Shown: positions 47,314 to 59,722 of the stretch, one piece after another
Numbering within the stretch: the first letter of the stretch is position 1
Layout: each line of letters starts with the position of its first letter
Assembly (NCBI RefSeq): GCF_014839805.1
Contig: NC_051142.1
Location: forward strand, 18,260,589-18,324,588
Direction of reading: 5' to 3'
Origin: Manduca sexta
Taxonomy: Eukaryota > Arthropoda > Insecta > Lepidoptera > Sphingidae
DNA: 64,000 bases
The notes under the pieces: model-generated
Told to the model about the DNA's origin: nothing
What the model saw: the letters and a program-made list of their open reading frames with translations, nothing else
The model's database searches: none
Program-made: the position numbers and the translations under genes

Positions 47314-47635
47314 GAGGATTAGATTAGGAGTTACAACTTCACTTGCGGGAAAGATCTTACAAAATTACAATTACGTATTTTTTAAAAAATAAACAAATTA
47401 ATAACATGGTATGCATGTTTCAAACTTTACTATATTTGTTAACAAGGAAAAACATTCTCAATAAAAAATGTGTCTGTAGTTATAAGCTTGACAACCTAGG
47501 TAAGGGAATACGAACCAGCCTTGAAACAATAGCCGCGGGTTCGACACCCGTAAAGAAATGTTACTGTAATGAGTTTGAATTTATGTACCTCGTAGTTGAT
47601 AGGTAATACTTAACACGACACGTAAATTACAGTGA

Positions 47636-47862
47636 GACAGGCGGTGACGTAACGTGTTCGATTGCAGTGCTCACGTCAGGGGTTTGATCTCCAAGTCAGG
47701 CAAAGTAATATAGGATTTTTCTATTCAGTATCAGCTCGGAGTCAGGATTTTGTGCCAGATATGGCGATAGGCTTGCCCTCTATCACGTCATGGGACGAAA
47801 CACATTTGGCGAAAAGTTGATATATATACTTCGGGAATAAGTGCGTGATGTATGCTTGTTTT
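47636..47862 (+). mobile_element. SINE family A, diverged head
   Basis: 'ggcggtgacgtaacgtgtt' and 'aggggtttgatct' are the eroded head. The body 'tcagtatcagctcggagtca' and 'atatggcgataggcttgccc' is clear. It ends 18 bp before H4. Confidence 0.75.
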
Positions 47863-47879
47863 TTTGTCTTTATACAACA

Positions 47880-48180
47880 CTAGCGACCAGCCCCGGCTTC
47901 GCACGGGTGCAACGCTGATACTTAATACACTAGAGAAAAACTGTGAACGTTGTATACAAAAACATAGCGGCCCGCTCTGGCTTCGCACAGGTATAACATA
48001 ACAAAATAACAGTATTTCTCCTCTATTTAATGGATGTTATTATACATATAAACCTTCCTCTTGAATTACTCTATCTATTGAAAAAAACCGCATCAAAATC
48101 CGTTGCGTAGTTTTGAAGATTTAAGCATACAAAGGGACATAGGGACAGAGAAAGCGACTTTGTTTTATACTATGTAGTGA
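47880..48180 (-). mobile_element. Helitron-like element H4 with doubled 3' end
   Basis: Inverted. In element sense it starts A|TCACTACATAGTATAAAAC and ends GGGGCTGGTCGCTAG|T. It has the same extra 3' unit as H3 ('ctatgtttttgtatacaacg' and 'cacagtttttctctagtg' between the two ends), so H3 and H4 form one subfamily. Confidence 0.85.
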
Positions 48181-48587
48181 TAATAGTTCCTTATCACGTA
48201 GATGAGCACTAAGGAGGAATCTTTGGAAGTTATCCTAGTGTTTTATACTCTAGTTTGCATTTATACAGGAGATCTGTAACCCAGATTCGTACGTTAAAAC
48301 CTATAGTGCCTAGGTCATCCGTTAGAGGCGCTGTACACAGATTTATTGATTCACCTGCTGGAATATGACGCATTGCGCACTGCAGTACGAACTATACATG
48401 TAATACAACTTTAAACAGTACTCTCCCAGTATAAAAGAAACACCCTTCTTATACATTTGAATGCGAGAGCGAAGAAGCCGCTCGCCTGATAGTAAGCGTC
48501 CAAAAATAATAGCAACTACACCCAAATAAAAAATTGCAATGTGTGCTTATCATTCTAGGACATGACATAATATATTACTTTAGATAC

Positions 48588-48848
48588 TGCTTCGATTGCG
48601 TAGTTGTAATTGTACACGTTATGAGTATAACTACCGCGCTGCTGTCCTGGGTTTGAATCCCGGGTCGGGCCAAAATAATTTAGACTGGGTTTTTCCATCT
48701 TAAAAAATTACTCAGTAGCAGCTCGGAGACAGGAAGTTGGCGGTGTGATACCCATGTGCTTCAGAAAGTACGTAAAACCTTTAGTCCTGCGCTTGACTTC
48801 CGTTAAGATTGGCCGCCGTGTCCGAAATGCGGGTAGAAATGAATCCAT
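48588..48848 (+). mobile_element. SINE family A', shorter copy
   Basis: Head 'gcttcgattgcgtagttgta', B-box region GGGTTTGAATCCCGGGTCGG, body 'attactcagtagcagctcgg', end 'gattggccgccgtgtccg'. Compared with 15018 it lacks about 110 bp of the tail ('gccgtctcaccgg...ctcctgcg'). Confidence 0.75.
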
Positions 48849-49592
48849 CACCATAGTTAATAAATAAAAAGTAAAGGCACTGCGAATAAGCATTCATGGC
48901 TTCAGACTTACGTTATTAAGTCGCATAATATCAGTAACACTGCCCTTCAAATCAAAACATAAAATTGTAATAATAAAACATGAATGGTATGTAGATATCA
49001 CTATTCATTAAGCGAATGTTCAAACCCCTGCTGTACAAGAAACATAATCGAGGAGGATATGAGTAATGCAAATTAAATTCCATCTAGTATTTAATACATA
49101 ACTTTAGCTTAACAGGTTATCCCACGAATAGCTAAACATAAGCGCAACATGTACATTCACGAAGTTCCCTAAATGCTAATTAGAGGCATCCACCAACAAC
49201 TAAACAAAAATGTTAAATGTATCGCTGAAGTCTGCCGTTCTTGGGTTCGATTGCCAAATCGGACATTTCTATTAAGATTTTTAATATGAGATTTAACGGC
49301 AAGGTTTGTTTTATATCAATATCTGAATAACTAAATTATGTTTTTAAGATCTAAAACACTTTTATTTTGATTATATCCGAGGATTACTCCGAACCGAGCA
49401 ATGTATCTAGGACCTCGCCAGTTTCGTTTCCTAAGTATCCTATATAGATCAAAGATATTAAAGCTATAGGGTCTAGGTTTTTTATAAGAAGCGCTAGGAT
49501 TGTGTTAAATGATATCCTGCCACGCCCTATGGAACCGGTCAAGCTTCGTTTAACTTGTTGCATAACATTATAAAATCTCTACTCTGCATATT

Positions 49593-49675
49593 TTTTTATT
49601 GCTTTGAATGACGAGACGTGCTTGCCGTCCGCCTGATGATAAGCGATACGATCGCCCATAAACAGTGCAAACACA
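49593..49675 (+). repeat. Dispersed repeat family D, 5' fragment
   Basis: 'tttttttattgctttgaatg', 'gataagcgatacgatcgccc'. Confidence 0.7.
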
Positions 49676-50747
49676 AAGGTCAATACTAGATTCCCAAGAT
49701 AGATATTTTAAATTGCCTTCCTGAACATTTGAATCATCTGATCGGTTTGGTAATCAAAGTAAGTACTCCGCCAAAAACAAAGAGACCTGCAGTAGTTTAC
49801 TGGTAGAGAAGCGGTGGCCCGAGAACAAAGGAAATATCTGCAGTGCCTAGGATTCCAGGAAAGGGCGTTTTACATGACCTACCTTTGACCTAATTGCAGC
49901 TGAACTATACAGGTCAGATCGCATGCGTGATTGATCTAGAGCATGCGATGGTGGGGAAACTAGTGGGATGAGTTAAGCGTGACAGGATGAGAAAATAGGT
50001 GGGGGTGTCAGGTAAGGAGTAGTGGTGTGAGGTAAACGGTGGAGAAGGGGTGGTGAGACGCGCTAACAGGTGGTCCGATGCAATGAAATAGAACGAGCTC
50101 TGGTGAATTTGATTCCAAAATGGAATCCTGATTTCTGAGTTCTTAATTTAATAAAAATTAGGTGCTCCAGGATGAATATTAAATTATATGTTTATTGTTC
50201 GTCCCTAATCACACAATAGGATGTAAATAAGCTTGGGAAATTCTTAAAGACAGTGCAGATATGTGTAAATGCTATATTTTGGATATAGTAGAGCACGTCT
50301 GTAGAGTTTTCACAGCCGCGAATCAACGGTCTCACAGAAAACCAGCGTGAAGCAACTGCTTGGTTATTACGTTTTACAAGTCTAACGACATTACTGGGCA
50401 TCGGTGAATACTCGTGACTCTTCTTAAAGCCTCCCTTTTGAAATTCGGAAATAGAAAGTCTTTGCACATGAGAATCTATTACCTCAGAACAAGATCCAAA
50501 CATGAATAAGTTCATAATACTAATTAAATGAAATAAGACATTTTAGAGCTAACTCCAAAAGCGTGAGTTTATGAGGAAAATATGTGGAAACCTAGTTTAT
50601 CTAGGTCATTAGCTAGGGATGCAGAACCCAGATTTATTGATTAGTTCACATGCCACAAACGCTTTTCAGTTTCCTTTTTGATATTTTACAGCGCAACAAA
50701 ATTCGTCCTAATTTGTCATTTCTAAGCCCTTCCCTTTAAAAAATAAG
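49676..50747. other. Non-coding stretch
   Basis: Contains a G-rich plus-strand patch at 49950-50060 made of 'ggtgggg' and 'gtgaggtaaacgg' motifs. A 107-codon minus-strand ORF (50515-50192) has no domain and a length expected by chance. Confidence 0.45.
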
Positions 50748-51042
50748 TGATATCCTAGTTGGTTGTGGAATGGACTGCCGAGACGAATGTCTACAGATTC
50801 AAAACTCAAGGACCCACACCTCTGACTTTTCTAAAATCATGTGTATTTTTTGTGAATTATCACTTGCTTTAACGGTGAAGTAAAACATCATGAAGAAACC
50901 TGCATACCTTAGAAGTTCTATATAAGAATTTAGGATAGGTTAATTATACCAATACCCACTAGGCCAGCATGGTGGACTAAGGCCTAATTCGAGGAGGCCT
51001 GTGCCTAGCAGTGGGACAGTATATAATACAAGGCTGATATTA
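50748..51042 (+). mobile_element. SINE family B, near full length
   Basis: 'tatcctagttggttgtggaa', 'gactgccgagacgaatgtc', 'ttaacggtgaag', 'ggcctgtgcctagcagtggg' and the tail 'agtatataatacaaggctga'. Confidence 0.85.
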
Positions 51043-53185
51043 ATATCATTATATTATTCCTTTTTTTTAATACTGCCATGTTAACATTTATATTTCTGGT
51101 ATCGTAGGCGATTATAGGCAATGAATATTTTTAAACATAAAGCGCCCCATTGACATGCATTAAAAAAATCTAATTTAATATTCTTTCTATGCCAATGAGA
51201 TAGAGTCCAGACTGGTCTGCAGTCAATGACCCCATTCAGTGTCAGTGACATTACTATCAGTCGATAATGATAACTGATAGACCTTATCATATTATCTAAC
51301 AAATCGTTGTATTATAAATTCGATTGATAACTTATTTTCGATGGCCTATAATGGCTGTTTAATCGACGATGTTCAAAGGTAAATTAACTTGGGACACTCG
51401 TGCGCAGAGGTTGGATCTTGAACTGACAAAAGGGTGTTAACCACTTCTCGGGTCACTCCACGTAGTCCATTCCCGAGATAAAAAGTAGCCAATATCACTC
51501 AAAGATAATGAGACTTCTTATTAGACATGCATCTTCAGAATTGGACCAGTACACAACTTAATTCAAAAGAGCTGATTTACCTTCTCAACCAGGTTCGGCT
51601 GCCTGGCGACGACCAGGTTTTTGACGCGGAATTTTGTAATTACTGCATATATGCTATAAGATTGAAATTCACGTGTAAATAAGATTAATATAGAAGATTT
51701 CGCTACCTCATGGAATGACTTCCGTCTTTCTCCAACAATCCGATATTTCTAGGCTATCGTGTATCTTCTAGGTTATTTTCTCATTTACATTCGTAATGTA
51801 AGCAGAAATGCAATCCGTTCTAGATCCGAGTTATTTGGCTAGCTACCAACTGAGTTATACAAATATGGCGTCAAATGGAATGATAATACAATTAGCATTT
51901 CCTGTGTAGTGAGTCTGTCGAATGGGAGAATCTGTTCGAGTAAGTAAAAGCGTTTTGTTTATTTCTGCCGCCAGTCTACCACCGTTATTTCCGTTTAAAG
52001 AAGATTGTAGCCAAGGCCCTCTTGTTTTGTCATTGTATATAATATATTTGGAAAGAATTGCCTCTATATAAAAAGAAAAATGAAAAGCGAAATATTTTGC
52101 TAAGCGCAAACTTCGAAGAACTGAATCAATATATAAGTACATAAATATTTTTATTCAAATATTCGTTAAAATCCAAGGAAGGTTCTTAGAGAAAAATTTG
52201 AACAAATTTTCCTGGTCAACCTCGGGCTGCTAGACACTTGATGTGACACGAATTCGAAATGCTATGACATTGTATTTATTATATGACGTGTATCCTTCGT
52301 TAGAGGTCCTTAAATAAATCTGTCAGATCAGCTATTTAGTAATAGAAGGATTCCAATATAACCCATGCCGGCATTCTGTCCACAGTCAAGGGACGCAATA
52401 CCTCATTGATTGACACAATTATGCCGGCTTCGAAACAGGATACACACAAGCGGTTCCTGGAACGAGGCACTCATGTAGGTCGCTGTGGCGGTTTTACACC
52501 TTATTCACGGTGCTCGCTTTCCGGACGGATACAAATATCCGGGAGAAATAACCAATCAGGCTCATACATTACCTTTAAACAATGATATTTATAAACAGTC
52601 CGTTTAATAATACCATTAATACCATCACCATAGGAAGAATATTCCTTATTCACATCACATTTCATATCACCCATTGTACACTATTCAACTTCGACTTTTT
52701 TCTATTCTATTTTGAATAACGGTTCTTTGTAATTCTTTTTTTAAAAATTGTTTTTGTTTTTCTTTGTTTAAAACAATAACTCTATAAATTATAACATTAT
52801 TGGAACACGCCAATCGACCACAGTAGGAAAACTAAACTGACTGATGTAATAGAGGGATAGGGTGGGGAACTACCTATATATTTATCCTTATTTTACACAT
52901 TGTTTAAACTAAGATATGTTATACTTTTTTTTTATGATAACATAGCACTTGTATAGACATTTTTACCAAGCTCATTCAATAAAGATTTAATTTACAATAG
53001 ACATTTTTTTTACGTGTGACGGGACAAGTACTTAGCCTGTTCAATGGTAAATTATAGAAATAGTTAAATAATATGCTAAGTTTATATGTGGATTCTTCTG
53101 AGGCAACTGAGGCAACAGTAACGTTTCGTCTAGTGTAGGTGTTTATGGGTAGAGGTGTTGACTGCCGATACTATTAGCTTAGTCA
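51043..53185. other. Non-coding stretch with repeat C copy
   Basis: Inverted, diverged family C sequence at about 52372-52530 ('gacacaattatgccggcttc', 'ggttcctggaacgaggcac'). Otherwise no gene or repeat I can support. Confidence 0.5.
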
Positions 53186-53400
53186 TCCTTATATACAAAA
53201 TAAAGTCCACCTCCACGGCTGTCTGTCTAAACTCGATGAACTCAAAAACTATAAATCACATTTCGATGAAACGGAGATATACGGAGACAGTTTGAGACGC
53301 TGCGAAGGTCATAAACGACTTTATATCCAGGAAAAATATAAAGCGTGATTTTTATCAAGGAAAAATCTTTCACGCATGCAAAACCGCGAGCAAAAGCTAT
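53186..53400 (+). mobile_element. Helitron-like element H5
   Basis: Starts A|TCCTTATATACAAAATAAAG; body 'gacagtttgagacgctgcg'; ends AAAAGCTAT, one change from CTRR. Same subfamily as H1 and H6. Confidence 0.7.
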
Positions 53401-53689
53401 CTATAAAAATACTACAACATATTCAAAAGCTTTCCTTGTGTTGTTTGGTCATATACGTATATTATTTCACAAATAGAATGCAATATTGGTAATAGCTGTC
53501 AGGGAGGGCGGGTTCTTAGGCAAAAACTATTTTATTTATAACTTAACGGCTCTATCCTATAGGAAGGTATCGTGAGGCGCAGTTACAAGCTATTTTACTC
53601 ATAGTTTTCACTAAGTTTATCAAAATTTTCATCATTTAAATTTTAACAAAGCCACGACCAAAATCAACAAGACATAAGCATATGAAAAT

Positions 53690-53830
53690 CAACGGAAGGG
53701 CTAGATGTCATAAACGAAAGAGTCGCAATAACGTATTTGTGACGTCATGGGGAATTACGATGCGCGCGAAAGACAGAGATGAAACTATTGTTCATGTCTG
53801 TCTGATACACTGAGATATAGGGAAAATTTA
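53690..53830 (+). repeat. Dispersed repeat family F, core only
   Basis: 'gtgacgtcatggggaattac', 'gatgcgcgcgaaagacagag' match the F core at 6240 and 44270. Confidence 0.5.
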
Positions 53831-54244
53831 AAAGAGTAGATATTTGTTAACATTTTTTTGTTCCTTTCCATGAACGTATTCTACATTCCACTGTAAAATG
53901 TCTGTCATTCCAAACTCACGTGACAAATACAAAAATACAGTTTCCGAACGTATCACCCATTTAAACACATTACACGCAATATCGCACCTTATTTCGATAG
54001 CAGTAGATGCCATTTCAACTTGTACATTATAAGAGGTCGGTAATTCGTACGAACGTAGTGCAAACATATAAAAAAACTGCTCAATGAACTTGTATAATGC
54101 TAATCATTGTAGTACAGTTACGTACGCTGTTGGCAATGATAACTCAGTATGACGTGCGGGTCTCAAACTGTGTGTATACTGTATTGACTATAGAGTACGC
54201 TACAGCTCTGAGACAGAAATATAAACAAGCAAGCAGTCTGTTGT

Positions 54245-54600
54245 TGCAGCCTTCGTGGCCACGAGGGATCCCATAAAGACTACAAAGTCTTCGAAACGTC
54301 GGGTAAAATCTATATATACATATAATAAAACAAAGTCCCCATTTCTGTCTTTATGTATGTTATCGATTTTCTCAAAATCTACTGAACAGATATTTATAAA
54401 ATTTCGTGTAGAGATAGTTTAAGACTCTGGAAGGTTATAGACTTCTTTCAATCCCGGAAAACTATATAGCGGGACTTTTATCCCGGAAAACTCCTTCACG
54501 CGGGCGAAGCAGCTAGCGAAAAATATAAAAAAAACCGTGATAAAAATCGGAAAATAGTTTTTTTTAAATTTCGAACATTCGCATAAACATACGAAATCAT
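54245..54600. mobile_element. Palindromic MITE-like family M, copy M4, split by H6
   Basis: Left part to 54308 has the core TCTTCGAAACGTCGGGTAAA. The right part from 54517 has 'aaccgtgataaaaatcgg' and 'aaaatagttttttttaaat'. The 208-bp H6 sits between them. Confidence 0.7.
54309..54516 (+). mobile_element. Helitron-like element H6, nested in M4
   Basis: Starts A|TCTATATATACATATAATAA and ends CGAAGCAGCTAG. Body 'tatgttatcgattttctcaa' and 'agcgggacttttatcccgga' as in H1. Confidence 0.8.
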
Positions 54601-55258
54601 TATGGCTGTCGTGTTTGGAGTTTTTTTTATCGCGAGCACGACGTAGTGGCCTCCCTGCACCTGATGGTAACACTTGTCGCGTAATTTCATGGTGTATACA
54701 CCATTTTTACACTTATATTCCTTATATATTTCATATTCTTTATAAACTTGCGACTGGCTTAGGAATAAGTGTGAATCAGTCCGAAGAAGGAATTGCAAGG
54801 TGGACAGACTTGTAAAAGGTCGCAGGAAGTCGATGGGTGCAAGCTGCTTCTAACTGATTGATCTGGAAATCTTTAGAAGGTTCATAGATGGCAAGACATC
54901 CTGTAGCTCATGATAAAATATTCAAAAAAATATAAGAAGATATTTGTGTACATTACTGGCAGAAGACCGTTGTACTTTATTTAAACCTAAATTACTCCAT
55001 AGATTTCCACATGCCACATTGAACCTAATCACTCCACTTTTAAATTTCACTTTCCCATTCGTTACGCCATTTGTTCAAATAACAATAATACTTGAACTTT
55101 CTCTTTGGACTGACTACCGACCAAATTTTGTTACTGTGCCAAATTTCAAATCGATATTCTGAGAAAAAACAACAGCAAGAGACTAGTAAGTGGCGGAAAA
55201 CAATAAACGTTACACAAGTGAATGTCGAAGAGGTGTCACTGGTCGGTCTCTCACATGT
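54601..55258. other. Non-coding stretch
   Basis: Several short overlapping ORFs on both strands with no domain. No repeat recognised. Confidence 0.45.
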
Positions 55259-55528
55259 GAGAGTCTGCCTGGGTAGTTACCACCGCAATGTCTATATTTG
55301 CCGCTAAGCAGCAGTGTGCAATCACTGTTATGTTCCGGTTTGAAGAACATTGTAACCAGTGTAACTACTGAACATAATAAGACTTAACATCTCATGTCTT
55401 ACGATGGCGAGCGCAGTGGAATACCAGATCTGAGTGTTCTTTGATTTAATTCAAGGTGTTGGATGATGTTCTTACTCTCGTATCGCTTACTTTCAGGTGG
55501 ACGGCAAGCCCGACTCGTCATTCAAAAC
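55259..55528 (-). repeat. Dispersed repeat family D (inverted, near full length)
   Basis: 'gggtagttaccaccgcaatg', 'taaccagtgtaactactgaa', 'gatggcgagcgcagtggaat' and 'caaggtgttggatgatgttc'. Confidence 0.8.
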
Positions 55529-57189
55529 TTGCCAGTTTGATGTCCTTACATCTACCCATAAACAACAGCAACAAAACCCATACAATTACCTACTGTACTA
55601 CGTGACAACTCTTGTAGCCTTGAGACATTAAATACGCTTCGTATCGTTCAGTATTTGCATTCCTTTCAATGTTTTTCAAACCGGAACATTCTCGCAAACT
55701 GGGGCTTCACTATCTTGACAATACGTTGTGCAAACTCTCATATAAACCAAATCTACCACCTAAAATGTCCAATTCGTATTCCACTTGCCCACTTAAACGT
55801 GGGGTCAGCGCAATATCTTGTACCAAGCGTATTGCAAAAACGGCTTCGTTAACACGATCGCTGCTTAACGTCAACTCTCTAACCGCCATTTTCAATACAC
55901 ATTTTCAATCGCTTTTTCCGATCTAATTCTCAAAAATGAACCCATTAGAACAAAGAGTTTTTTGGACATGATTACAAATGAGTTATTCTGATTGGACCAT
56001 TAATGGAATCTGATTGAAGATTACGATTAGGATCACCTATTGAAAACAGCAGTAAACTATTGAAAATACAGCCATAACGCGTTGAAACATGAATGACTAC
56101 GTTAGATGTCATAGGTGACTGCGCAGTGCGTCAAATTCCCTGCAGGCAATCAATAAAATCTCAGTCCAGCGCCTCTCCCGGGTGACCTAATTAATCTAGC
56201 TCTCAATATAGGATACCCGGTTTGCGTTTATGAATATAACAAACTATGTTTTTTGGAAATAAATAAATAAATAAAAAACTAAGGCTAGTAGGTAACAGGG
56301 GGAAGAAATGTATAATAGAATGTGATAAAATATCATGTTTTGACAGTCTTTTGTAATTGATTATTATTCGTTATCATGATTGGCTTATTAATGTGACTGT
56401 ATATGTGTCTAAATAAACGTTTACCTTCGAATCATCGCTCCTTTTTTATGAAGTGCCCAAATTATGTATGTATGTATTCCACCTAAGGCATTTAAGTTAC
56501 TTTCCGTGCCAGTGTTAAAAACGCCTCGCATTCGGGACCTACTAAGTTATAAGTACCTAGTAACAGTAGTTGGTCGACAATTTACATAACATTTCACTTA
56601 ACTATACTCACCATTGCGTCCAGGTTCACTTTCCGCCTATAATTTATTCCTACGTACATGAAAATTTTAACAAAAAGAAAACAAAATACCAATGTTTTTA
56701 CAACGAAATATTAATAATTACTAGATATCAGGTATACACGTTTCAATAACCCACATGTTTCCTGTTTTACAATCGTAATACAACGCGATAAAGTTGATAG
56801 TCGCACGATTATTGGACATGATTGGTGGTTGAATAATCCAACATTCAGTGATAACATAAAGAGGCCGAACGAACGGTGACATTCTAATCAACCCAAATAT
56901 GATTCATGTTTATTTACAAAATGGCAGGTCGCGTATCAGAGTCTGTCTGGCCAAACAGTTCGGTCTATTTCTGCCGTTAAGCTTCAGTGTATATGCATTG
57001 TCGTGTTAAACATTTGATAGATGTACAACTGCTTATTATTCATTCATGATTGCAATTTTTCCATCGGAATCCGTGAAATTGTTAATTCATTATGTCTTCC
57101 TTCAGTCTGGACTCCGTAAAACATTAGTTAAGCTTTAAACCACTTATCAAAGAACCAGCAACTATGCGAAGTTTCGTAAAAATGACATG
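55529..57189. other. Non-coding stretch
   Basis: Overlapping ORFs near 55655-55926 have no recognised domain. Short AAAT and ATGT runs occur near 56260 and 56465. Nothing else is supported. Confidence 0.45.
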
Positions 57190-57415
57190 AGACATTTTTT
57201 TTATTGCAGTAAGCAAACGAGCGAACGGTCTGCCTGATGTTAAGCAGCATCTGCCACCCATGGACTAAAGTAATGCCAGCGGTACAGCCAAGCCGTTACC
57301 TACCGGGAGGTGTACACTCTTTTTAGACCTTGTTTACAGAAGGACAAGTCATAGCGCTCGGGAAACACCGATGCAGGGAGTGCCAATGCCATTCTAATCT
57401 GTTACTCCTCTTGTA
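57190..57415 (+). repeat. Dispersed repeat family E
   Basis: 'ttttattgcagtaagcaaac', 'gaacggtctgcctgatgtta', 'agcagcatctgccacccatg' and 'ttacctaccgggaggtg' resemble a common lepidopteran repeat. It directly abuts the D copy at 57417, head to tail. Confidence 0.6.
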
Positions 57416-57416
57416 T

Positions 57417-57698
57417 CTTTTTTTTTATTGCTTTGAATGAAGAGACAGGCTTGCCATTCGCCTGATGGTAAGCGATACGACCGCCTATAAACAGTAGAAA
57501 CACCATCCAACACCTTGAATTACCAAGTATTGTTTGGTATTCCACTGAGTTCGCCATTCTGAGACATGAGATGTTAAGTCTCATTAAGTCCAGTAGTTAC
57601 ACTGGCTACAATGTCCTTCACACCGGAACACAACATTGACTACACACTGCTGCTTGGCGGCAGAAATAGACATTGCGGTGGTACCTACCCAGGCGAAC
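57417..57698 (+). repeat. Dispersed repeat family D, reference copy
   Basis: The longest copy: 'tttttttattgctttgaatg', 'gatggtaagcgatacgaccg', 'aaacaccatccaacaccttg', 'tacactggctacaatgtcct', ending 'ggtggtacctacccaggcg'. No ORF; class unknown. Confidence 0.8.
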
Positions 57699-58174
57699 TC
57701 TAATAACTCTAATAATAATAACACCTAACTAAAGCATGTTTGCCATCCCCGTTCTATGCCATCAGGTGGACCACCAGTTTTACCGTCGTGGCACTAAAAC
57801 ACTTCACTACTAACAACTGCTAAATACCTTGGTATTTATAGACGAGGAGAGATATGAATGCCATCAGAGCACAGACATGTGACATATAAACCCATCATTC
57901 ATACTAGGTGTCATAGCGCACTTTCACTGGCACTTTTACCAGATTTCTAATGTCGCTTTGACGCGTCGACTCCATTGAAATGTGTAATTGCTTCGACGAT
58001 TAGACGCACAAAAAAATAGTATTCAGATGTCAATTAGCGCCGGCTCGTTGGTTAGCTTCGTTCACACATAACCCATGACGCTATTCCAATAACACCGTAT
58101 GGGAACATGGGGTAAATAGGGATGTAACTGGTCTTGTAAGTATAGATGCATCGGATGATGTCACTTAAAGGATT

Positions 58175-58376
58175 ATTTAAAATATTACTATTTTACGGAT
58201 TTTATGTAATTATTTAAAAAACGGGGTGTTGGTCCTCGGATTTAGTACCCGCTCCCCCCCTTGTGACCATGTAGACTGCAGTCTTCGAAACGTCGGAAGA
58301 ATTATAATATAAACAACCGCGATAAAAATCCATAAAATAGTTTGATTTCAACATTTTACATTCGCACATAAGAAAT
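58175..58376. mobile_element. Palindromic MITE-like family M, copy M5
   Basis: Left 'ctattttacggattttatg', core GTCTTCGAAACGTCGGAAGA, right 'accgcgataaaaatccataa' and 'aaatagtttgatttc'. Contains a C run before the core, as in M1. Confidence 0.75.
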
Positions 58377-58780
58377 CGATACATTTGGTTACTAGAATAA
58401 AAACAATAATAATATAATCATTGTTGACCCTATTCCTCCTGCATCTATTCACTTAATTTTCCTGTACCCAAAAACTCTGCATGACACCAGCATTCTGCAG
58501 CGTCACAGTACCACGCATACTCTAAATTTAAACACTAAATTATCTAGGTAATTAATTAATTAGACCAGAGATTAACCAGTCCTTGCTCGCGAGGTTAATC
58601 GAATTACCACCTAACAGTTAATTATTCAAAACTACAAAGTATTTCTTAAGGAGGAAAAACAAGCATGCTATATATTATAAGAGGTATGTGACAATAAAAT
58701 TGAGAATATTTCGGCCCACATAAAAAAGCATACATATTATATACTTCGATATTGCACACTACCAATATAACTGTAGTACA

Positions 58781-59064
58781 TGATAGCCTTGTTGGGAATG
58801 GAATGGACTAGAATGAAGATGCGCAGGTTGAAAACCCAAGGCACACACCTCTGACTTCAAAGTTACTTATGTATTTTTTATCAATCATTGGTCGCTTTAA
58901 AATTAAAGTAAAACATCATGAGGAAAACTTCATGTGAGAATTCTGCATCAGTATTTGGAAAGAATATGTAGTTTGCCTGTGAGCCTGGTGGACTAAGGCC
59001 TAAACTCTTTGTGGTAGAGGCCAATGCTCAGCTATAGGCAATATATAAAAATACGGTGCTGGTT
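58781..59064 (+). mobile_element. SINE family B, diverged
   Basis: 'gatagccttgttgggaatgg', 'ggcacacacctctgacttc', 'ggtggactaaggcc' and 'gctataggcaatatataaa'. Confidence 0.75.
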
Positions 59065-59519
59065 CTATAATAGACCAATATAATTGATGATAATATCGTA
59101 TGCAAGAGCCTATCAATAATACCATTGAGTTTCTTTCAGTTTAACAGCAATGTTCTCCAGACACTGCCAATGCAATAGAATCATATCGCCTCAGTGTGAT
59201 GAGAGAACTACTGTGATGCCGGTCAGAATTATTCATATTCGTATTAATGGCACCTATGATAATCATGACGTCATTCGCTTGAATAAAAAAATTAGGCCAC
59301 GCATAAATACCTTACGACGCCATTTACAAATTCGGTATTTAATATATAATTTTAATATTAAACTAAAACCCAATTTCCTTATGGAGGAGGTTATATTACG
59401 TCAAAACGCAATGTTTTGTGGTTGATATCTTCTATTATGTTAAGCTATGGTAAAGCCAAAATTTCCAACCGTTTATACCTTAACAAAGAATCGTTATTTC
59501 TAACCGAAACTCATCTGCG

Positions 59520-59722
59520 AGTGAATGATTCCTAACCTAATTTCGGCCCCAGCAGTCATTCCTAACGGAGATCAGCTAAGGAGGCAGGAGAAATTATAAA
59601 AATAAAACAAACAAAAACGCAATACACAGATGCACTCTCTATTCCTTCACTCTCATAGTCCGGTGAGACGGCAATTTGACATGACCAGAGTATCAGGCAC
59701 CGGCATTGCACCAGATTATACA
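59520..59722 (-). repeat. SINE family A' tail fragment
   Basis: Inverted: 'taatttcggccccagcagtc', 'cggagatcagct', 'ctctcatagtccggtgagac' and 'ggcaatttgacatgaccaga' match 15018-15220. Confidence 0.65.

Noticed and set aside
50192..50515. 107-codon minus-strand ORF
   Set aside because: Protein-like at first glance, but its length is within chance expectation, with no recognised domain and no flanking splice signals.
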